Source: Dysgonamonadaceae bacterium (GTDB lineage Bacteria; Bacteroidota; Bacteroidia; Bacteroidales; Azobacteroidaceae). Taken from it: a DNA stretch of 10,649 nt. The translations under genes were made by a program, and so were the position numbers. Below, piece after piece: positions 8,001-10,649 of this stretch (the first letter of the stretch is position 1; each line of letters begins with the position of its first letter). The notes below the pieces were generated by a model that was not told the origin of the DNA, did not search any database, and worked only from the letters and a program-made list of their open reading frames with translations. Location: positions 1 through 10,649 of the forward strand of contig JAIRRK010000087.1 of the NCBI GenBank assembly GCA_031256015.1, written 5' to 3'.

Positions 8001-9563
8001 AACGGCAAATTGTATAAAGTGAATTTCAAAGCCATCGATAATAATTCCATCCGAATCAATAATAAAGATTCGGCTCATCTCAGCCTTTCGATAACACAGT
8101 TGCCGCCTTTGGACGATTTAAGGTGGTACAAAATAGCTCAAGGAGCCGCACGAGGATTGATGATGGTTCGAAGTGTGAATGTTTCTTACAGTCAGACGCA
8201 AGGACTCATGCTCCCCTATTTCCGTCCGGAGATTGGAAATTTCATCGGACAGGGAAGCAGTATGTACGGAAAAGCTCCGGGATTCGACTTTGCATTCGGT
8301 TTCGTGGATGAAAGTTATATCGACCGGGCTTGGCAAAATAACTGGCTGATCAGAGACGACCAAAATGTGAATCCGGCAATGTACAATATAACCGAGATGT
8401 TCGATTTTTCGGCCCTGATCGAACCTTTTACAGGAATGAAAATCACGTTGAGAGCAAACCGAACAACAACAGATCAAACAAGCATTTATTTCACCGAAGA
8501 TGCACGTTCGAAACGCTTTAGCGGAAACTTCAGCATGACAACAATTGCCTTGAAATCAGCTTTCGGAAAAAGTAATGCCGAAAACGGTTATTATTCCAAG
8601 GCTTTCGAGCAATTTCTCCGGAACAGAACCGTAATCGCTCAACGACTCGAAAACAACTATCAGAACACACAGTATCCCTCGGGCGGGTTCTTTGAAGATT
8701 TGAATATCCCGGCGGGAACGGTTTACGACCCGGAAAAATACGGAGGAATCAACGAAAACTCTTCGGATGTGTTAATCCCGGCATTCCTGGCGGCTTATAC
8801 GGGAAAAAACGCAACCAAAATGAGTTTGAATCCCTTCCCGGCATTGAAGAATCTGCTTCCTAATTGGGAAATCACTTACGACGGATTTATTCAGTTGGAT
8901 TTTATCGCCAAGTACTTCAAAACATTTACATTCCGACATCGGTACAACAGTAATTACAATATCGGTGCTTATAACTCGTTCTCCGATTGGGAAGAATCGG
9001 CCGACGGAATGGGTTTCATTCAGAATGTAACAACCGGAAATCCGACGCCTTCGTCTCCTTTCAACGTGACGGCGGTAAGTATCAGAGAATCGTTCGACCC
9101 TTTCATCGGACTTAGTTCGGTATTTCATAATAACGTCGATTTCAAGTTGGAATACAAAACATCTCGACAAGTGAACCTGAATGTATCTTCTTATCAAATC
9201 GTAGAAACTTCTACCGAAGACTTCGGTGCCGATTTCGGTTATCGTTTCGAAAACTTTAACCGCGTACTGAAATTAAAGAAAACAGGAGGCGATAACTTCA
9301 ATAACGAGTTACGTGTTTCTGCCGGAGTGACCTACAGGAAAGCTCAAAGCCTAATCAGGAAAATTCAGGATAATTACACTCAAGCTCAGAGCGGAGATTC
9401 GCAAACCATGCTGAAACTGACTGCCGATTACACGATGAGTCGATTGGTTACGATGCAGGCATTTTTCGACCGGCAAATGAATAAACCGCTGGTTTCTTCA
9501 ACGGCTTATCCTTTTACGAAAACGGCTTTCGGTATTGTCATCAAAGTCAGTCTGAACCAATAG
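2049..9563 (+). CDS. sprA: T9SS outer-membrane translocon SprA/Sov
   Basis: The 2504-residue product is the giant outer-membrane pore of the type IX secretion system, through which proteins with C-terminal T9SS signals leave the periplasm. In Flavobacterium johnsoniae SprA is a single 36-strand barrel, and the length here fits the family (about 2,400-2,500). Residues 1-36 form a signal peptide with an AFA cleavage motif. The mature N-terminus (IIPPDYNQLKKNYPIDLRNP) and the LNYNTESTFDF / EAGNVSM region near 229-265 are family hallmarks. Two related SprA_N-type segments are visible near 440-500 and 690-735. Further family blocks are a WVLDPFIYN region near 1000, PDVEDINQDNTLN at 1174-1186, and AEIWVNELRL at 1516-1525. 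The second half is rich in alternating amphipathic strands. I see no cysteine anywhere. D1178 to E1189 resembles an EF-hand loop, and residues 1925-1954 are a basic low-complexity insert. The frame is intact. The start overlaps the ruvA stop by one base; in some species the gene is called sov. Confidence 0.97.
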   Translation: MKQRNKYITGVIVIVSAYSFYALSTDLFALNPAAFASEVPQDRVPSSATQDTASLIFPVSPIIPPDYNQLKKNYPIDLRNPDDFGDNFEYNPKTNRYELRSKVGDSDVTTPLSLTTEEYLNYTLSKSMGSYFKSRNDEEFSEQGEERKDALSMFDFNFDLGPAEKIFGPGGVRLQAQGSINTQIGLTHTSSGDPTQSEKQRNRFAFNFDPQIQANIAASVGDKVNFDLNYNTESTFDFDSKKLKLAYAGKEDEIVKVLEAGNVSMNTTNSLIRGGTSLFGIKTELQFGKLTVGAIFSQQESQSRTTASKGSVQTTPFEIKADNYDENMHFFLDHYFYENYDEALKTLPAIRSGIVIDEIEVWITNKRSNYDQARNIIAFADLGETTKISNPGITVTSPPGSVPANRANSLYETLISPTFQGIRDISRVNQLFQQHPIGAGKYLENGRDYEKIENARKLDRSEYRLNSALGYISLRSQLQSDEVLAVAYKFSYGGKTYTVGELSTDNPDKAGQTLFLKLLKGISMIPSSPTWRLMMKNVYTISNRSIEQDRFRLDVKYQNDTTGAYMNYLTEGNIANRLLLRVMNLDRLNSRQEAYSDGFFDYVEGQTVVSQQGKIIFPVIEPFGQHLADSIGDAAIAEKYIYTELYDSTLTVARQIAEKNKFILTGEYKGSGSSNIEMDGYNIARGSVVVTANNVRLKENQDYTVNYATGEIDIINPAYENADIQTSYENQDGFGMQRKTMTGLNLNYAFSKDFNLGATVMNLREMPMTMKVNPGEESINNTLFGFNTNYSTKSQWLTNMVDKLPFVELTAPSQITFNAEYAQLIPDHYKNEWGGNYSYIDDFERAKMPMDLKSPYAWKLASTPASLPDAKYVNDIRYGNNRALLAWYYIDRLFTRKSSLTPTHIKNDDEQLSNHYVREVRDQELFPNKDTRYNESSAIQVLNLAFYPKERGPYNLDAEGMNPDGTLQNPEDRWGGIFRKIDNGQTDFEANNIEYIEFWVLDPFIYNKNNKGELYFNLGEVSEDILKDEKKFFENGLPINGDTSKVEKTVWGYVPKMQSINYAFENDAKSRRLQDVGLNGLSTEQEFQFDTYRDYLSKLDNILSPETKAKMPNDPFSPLRDPAGDNYHYYRGSDYDRMEASILERYKRYNATEGNSVHSDDSPESYATAAQVAPDVEDINQDNTLNESEQYFEYKVTLDPNQMEIGQNYIVDKRVTSPKLKNGKTEEVTWYQFKIPVQQNTTDRKEVGRPNMQSIRFVRMYLKGFSETTILRFATLELVKGDWRTYTHDLYNTSLPPQGSGTISIATVNLEENGNKEPVNYIMPPGVTRQTDPGQPQLVMQNEQALSAKIQNLSPGDARAIYKNTGLDTRQYKRLQMFVHAEKLPDMEDSRPLENNELSVFLRLGSDYKNNYYEYEIPLKLTPSGKYSDRSSADREKVWPHDNMFDFPFELLTNLKLSRNKKKREGDTGVNFHTPYSEFDSNKPLNKITVLGNPSLSDIKVVMIGFRNNANSDKSAEIWVNELRLTEFNEDGGWAANANLYVALSDLGTLNLSGHKETAGFGSLDQGIMDRNLDDRQAINVATQIDLGKFFPEKAKVSLPVYYSYREESVSPKYNPLDQDILLKDALAAATTKAEKDSINNFAVDKTTSRSLDINNVRINITGKNPMPYDPANFTFGYSTTEQNIRNATTEYERQITQRFLFSYLYAPLFKPWRPFYKDNKPITKSKLLSNLQFGYLPKNISFNSDINRNYYEIKLRDLGSSGVNMIPASFREDFYWERSLALNWDLTKNLRFNLNTLTNARIDAPHVQVNKKINMDEYTLWKDSVMTSIRDMGTPMEYNQVFTATYQLPFRDIPLLSFISNGAVSYNARYDWLRGAVIPDVDYEIGNTITNERSISLNNMTFNLVSLYNKNEFLEKVNKKYVLNKKTTPAESRNRKNNQQTNNAAAERRKRKFEGEVTLNTDSTTVVRHSLNNKRVRVLARNANGKLYKVNFKAIDNNSIRINNKDSAHLSLSITQLPPLDDLRWYKIAQGAARGLMMVRSVNVSYSQTQGLMLPYFRPEIGNFIGQGSSMYGKAPGFDFAFGFVDESYIDRAWQNNWLIRDDQNVNPAMYNITEMFDFSALIEPFTGMKITLRANRTTTDQTSIYFTEDARSKRFSGNFSMTTIALKSAFGKSNAENGYYSKAFEQFLRNRTVIAQRLENNYQNTQYPSGGFFEDLNIPAGTVYDPEKYGGINENSSDVLIPAFLAAYTGKNATKMSLNPFPALKNLLPNWEITYDGFIQLDFIAKYFKTFTFRHRYNSNYNIGAYNSFSDWEESADGMGFIQNVTTGNPTPSSPFNVTAVSIRESFDPFIGLSSVFHNNVDFKLEYKTSRQVNLNVSSYQIVETSTEDFGADFGYRFENFNRVLKLKKTGGDNFNNELRVSAGVTYRKAQSLIRKIQDNYTQAQSGDSQTMLKLTADYTMSRLVTMQAFFDRQMNKPLVSSTAYPFTKTAFGIVIKVSLNQ

Positions 9564-9657
9564 TTTCTTCCGTGCTTTAATCCAAGTACACGACAAAAAG
9601 AAGAAAGAACTTTTCATTTTCGATTGTAATGCAAATACGGGTAAAATGGCAGGCCGG

Positions 9658-9690
9658 CTGCGATTCTAATTGCAGGATTTTTTCTTTTTA
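9658..9690 (+). terminator. Probable intrinsic terminator downstream of sprA
   Basis: CTGCGAT (9658-9664) pairs with ATTGCAG (9669-9675) across a TCTA loop, giving a 7-bp stem with one G-T wobble. A T-rich tail follows at once (TTTTTT 9678-9683, then C and TTTTT). It lies 95 bases after the sprA stop and upstream of the dedA promoter, as expected for the end of the ruvA-sprA transcript. GCAG at 9649-9652 could instead pair with CTGC 9658-9661, which would compete with the terminator stem. The stem is short, so efficiency is uncertain. Confidence 0.55.
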
Positions 9691-9705
9691 TTGTATCGAA
9701 CTGAC

Positions 9706-9735
9706 TTGAGTTTTAAGGTTTTCTTTTTATCTTTG
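9706..9735 (+). promoter_or_regulatory. Bacteroidota-type promoter for the DedA-family gene
   Basis: TTG at 9706-9708 and TATCTTTG at 9728-9735 are separated by 19 bases, matching the TTG / TAnnTTTG consensus in sequence and spacing. This is the best promoter match in the window. Transcription should start near 9740-9743, about 20 bases before the ATG at 9761. There is no Shine-Dalgarno; the bases before the ATG are A-rich (CATAAAAAT). Confidence 0.65.
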
Positions 9736-9760
9736 CCGACTCAATAAATTCCATAAAAAT

Positions 9761-10513
9761 ATGTCAAAACAAATTGTTTTTCCTTTATTATGCCTGCTGT
9801 TTCTTTTATGCTCGTCGGGAGCGACAGCACAAGAAAACCCGGATAACATCGCCGAAACATCGGTACGAAACGAATCCGGCATCAAAAAAGTGGAAAAATG
9901 GTATGAAGCAAACATGAATTACTCGACAATAACCCTGTTAATGATTGTCGAAAGTTCGTTCATTCCGTTTCCTTCCGAAATAGTAATTCCTCCGGCCGCT
10001 TATATCGCAAGCAAACCGGACAGTCCGTTAAACATTATTTTAGTGGTTGCCTTCGGAACGATAGGAGCATTAATCGGAGCATTAATCAATTACTTTCTGG
10101 CCATGTGGCTCGGAAGAATAATCATATACAAATTTGCCGACAGTAAAGTCGGACACTTGTTTTTATTGAACAGCGAAAAGATTAAGAAAGCTGAAAACTA
10201 CTTCAATAATCACGGAAAGATATCCACTTTTGTCGGGCGGTTAATACCGGGTATTCGTCAGTTGATTTCCATCCCGGCCGGATTAGCCCGAATGAATATT
10301 TTCAGTTTTATAATGTACACCGTTTTCGGGGCGGTCATTTGGAATCTTATTTTGGCCGCTGTCGGGTATATTGCACAAGGACAACAAGATTTAATCGACC
10401 GATACAGTCACGAGTTATCTTACATTATTTTGGGTTTACTGCTTCTTTTCATTATCTTTTTTGTCATCAAGCATTTTATAAAAAGAGGAAAAAGCCGCAA
10501 CGGTTGTAATTAG
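9761..10513 (+). CDS. DedA-family inner-membrane protein with an N-terminal signal-peptide-like segment
   Basis: This 250-residue protein belongs to the DedA (SNARE-associated/VTT) family of inner-membrane transporters, some members of which recycle undecaprenyl phosphate or support membrane homeostasis. The signature parts are present: ESSFIPFPSE at 64-73 and FVGRLIPGIRQL at 157-168, followed by IPAGLARM at 171-178. R160 and R166 have the spacing of the two arginines reported essential in E. coli YqjA; E64 and E73 are plausible acidic partners. Hydrophobic segments lie near 55-82 (probably re-entrant), 88-118, 180-205 and 219-240, with a basic C-terminal tail (KHFIKRGKSRNGCN). Residues 1-23 look like a cleavable signal peptide (ATA before Q24) followed by about 30 polar residues, which is unusual for the family. 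The ATG is supported by the promoter 25 bases upstream. The gene is an independent unit, convergent with the gene at the right edge. The family is firm; the lipid substrate is not determined. Confidence 0.92.
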   Translation: MSKQIVFPLLCLLFLLCSSGATAQENPDNIAETSVRNESGIKKVEKWYEANMNYSTITLLMIVESSFIPFPSEIVIPPAAYIASKPDSPLNIILVVAFGTIGALIGALINYFLAMWLGRIIIYKFADSKVGHLFLLNSEKIKKAENYFNNHGKISTFVGRLIPGIRQLISIPAGLARMNIFSFIMYTVFGAVIWNLILAAVGYIAQGQQDLIDRYSHELSYIILGLLLLFIIFFVIKHFIKRGKSRNGCN

Positions 10514-10552
10514 AGTCCCGAGCCGGTGGCGAAGAAGCCTGTTTACGGAAGA

Positions 10553-10649
10553 TTAAAAACGAATATACAAATTCAACCCGAGCGTTTCGGTCGATACAAC
10601 CGGATAGAAAGAAACGGTTTTATCGCGCTTTCGTTTGTAAGTTTCCACT
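10553..10649 (-). CDS. C-terminal end of a probable outer-membrane beta-barrel protein, cut by the window edge
   Basis: On the minus strand an open frame enters at the right edge and runs 31 codons to a TAA at 10555-10553. Its last residues, ETLGLNLYIRF, alternate hydrophobic and polar positions (L, L, L, I, F) and end in phenylalanine, the usual form of the last strand of an outer-membrane barrel recognised by the BAM machinery. The other two minus-strand frames hit stops within this stretch. The gene converges on dedA with 39 bases between stop codons. The fragment is too short to name the protein; both the coding call and the barrel inference rest on this short tail. Confidence 0.55.
   Translation of the reverse strand, partial: VETYKRKRDKTVSFYPVVSTETLGLNLYIRF

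Noticed and set aside
8772..9197. Long minus-strand frame of 141 codons within sprA, and similar antisense frames at 8118-8477 and 6091-6423
   Set aside because: They lie wholly opposite a well-conserved sprA reading frame, and their translations are rich in R, C and H with no recognisable domain, as expected of antisense shadows.
9761..9830. Lipoprotein signal in the DedA-family protein (cysteine at residue 17) and in the thioredoxin-like protein (cysteine at residue 10)
   Set aside because: The residue before each cysteine is L or F, not G, A or S, so neither forms a lipobox.
10514..10552. Bidirectional terminator between dedA and the convergent gene
   Set aside because: Only a 3-bp GGC/GCC stem is visible and there is no T-tract on either strand.
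1..10649. Mobile element, CRISPR array, tRNA or defence system
   Set aside because: No transposase or integrase-like protein, no regularly spaced repeats, no cloverleaf and no defence domains were seen; gene content is core Bacteroidota.

Overview
The window looks like an ordinary chromosomal stretch of a Bacteroidota species, most likely Bacteroidales. Three things support this: a full-length SprA/Sov gene, which encodes the outer-membrane translocon of the type IX secretion system (T9SS) and is confined to this phylum; a DUF4369-plus-thioredoxin protein of typical Bacteroidota architecture; and promoter elements of the TTG / TAnnTTTG class used by the Bacteroidota housekeeping sigma factor. 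Moderate GC and similar base usage across all genes give no sign of recent transfer. I see no mobile element, CRISPR array, tRNA or rRNA.

Layout from left to right. Bases 1-282 are an AT-rich divergent intergenic region. It holds a leftward promoter, the probable first codons of a leftward gene, a run of three adjacent inverted repeats (110-193) and a rightward promoter. Three genes follow on the plus strand: a secreted TlpA/ResA-like thioredoxin (283-1395), ruvA (1465-2049) and sprA (2049-9563). The ruvA stop and sprA start share one base (TAATG). Next comes an intergenic region (9564-9760) with a probable intrinsic terminator for the sprA transcript and a good promoter for a DedA-family membrane protein (9761-10513) with an unusual signal-peptide-like N-terminus. 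The right edge holds the last 31 codons of a convergent minus-strand gene whose C-terminus looks like the closing strand of an outer-membrane beta-barrel.

How the genes relate. RuvA (Holliday-junction repair) and SprA (protein export) have unrelated jobs but are probably co-transcribed and translationally coupled. The thioredoxin gene lies 69 bases upstream with no visible terminator or consensus promoter in between, so it may feed the same transcript. SprA contains no cysteine in 2504 residues, so the thioredoxin neighbour is unlikely to act on SprA disulfides. DedA has its own promoter and is a separate unit.

I did not find a convincing undescribed system. The points most worth checking are the hairpin cluster, an EF-hand-like loop and the absence of cysteine in SprA, and the signal-peptide-bearing DedA protein.
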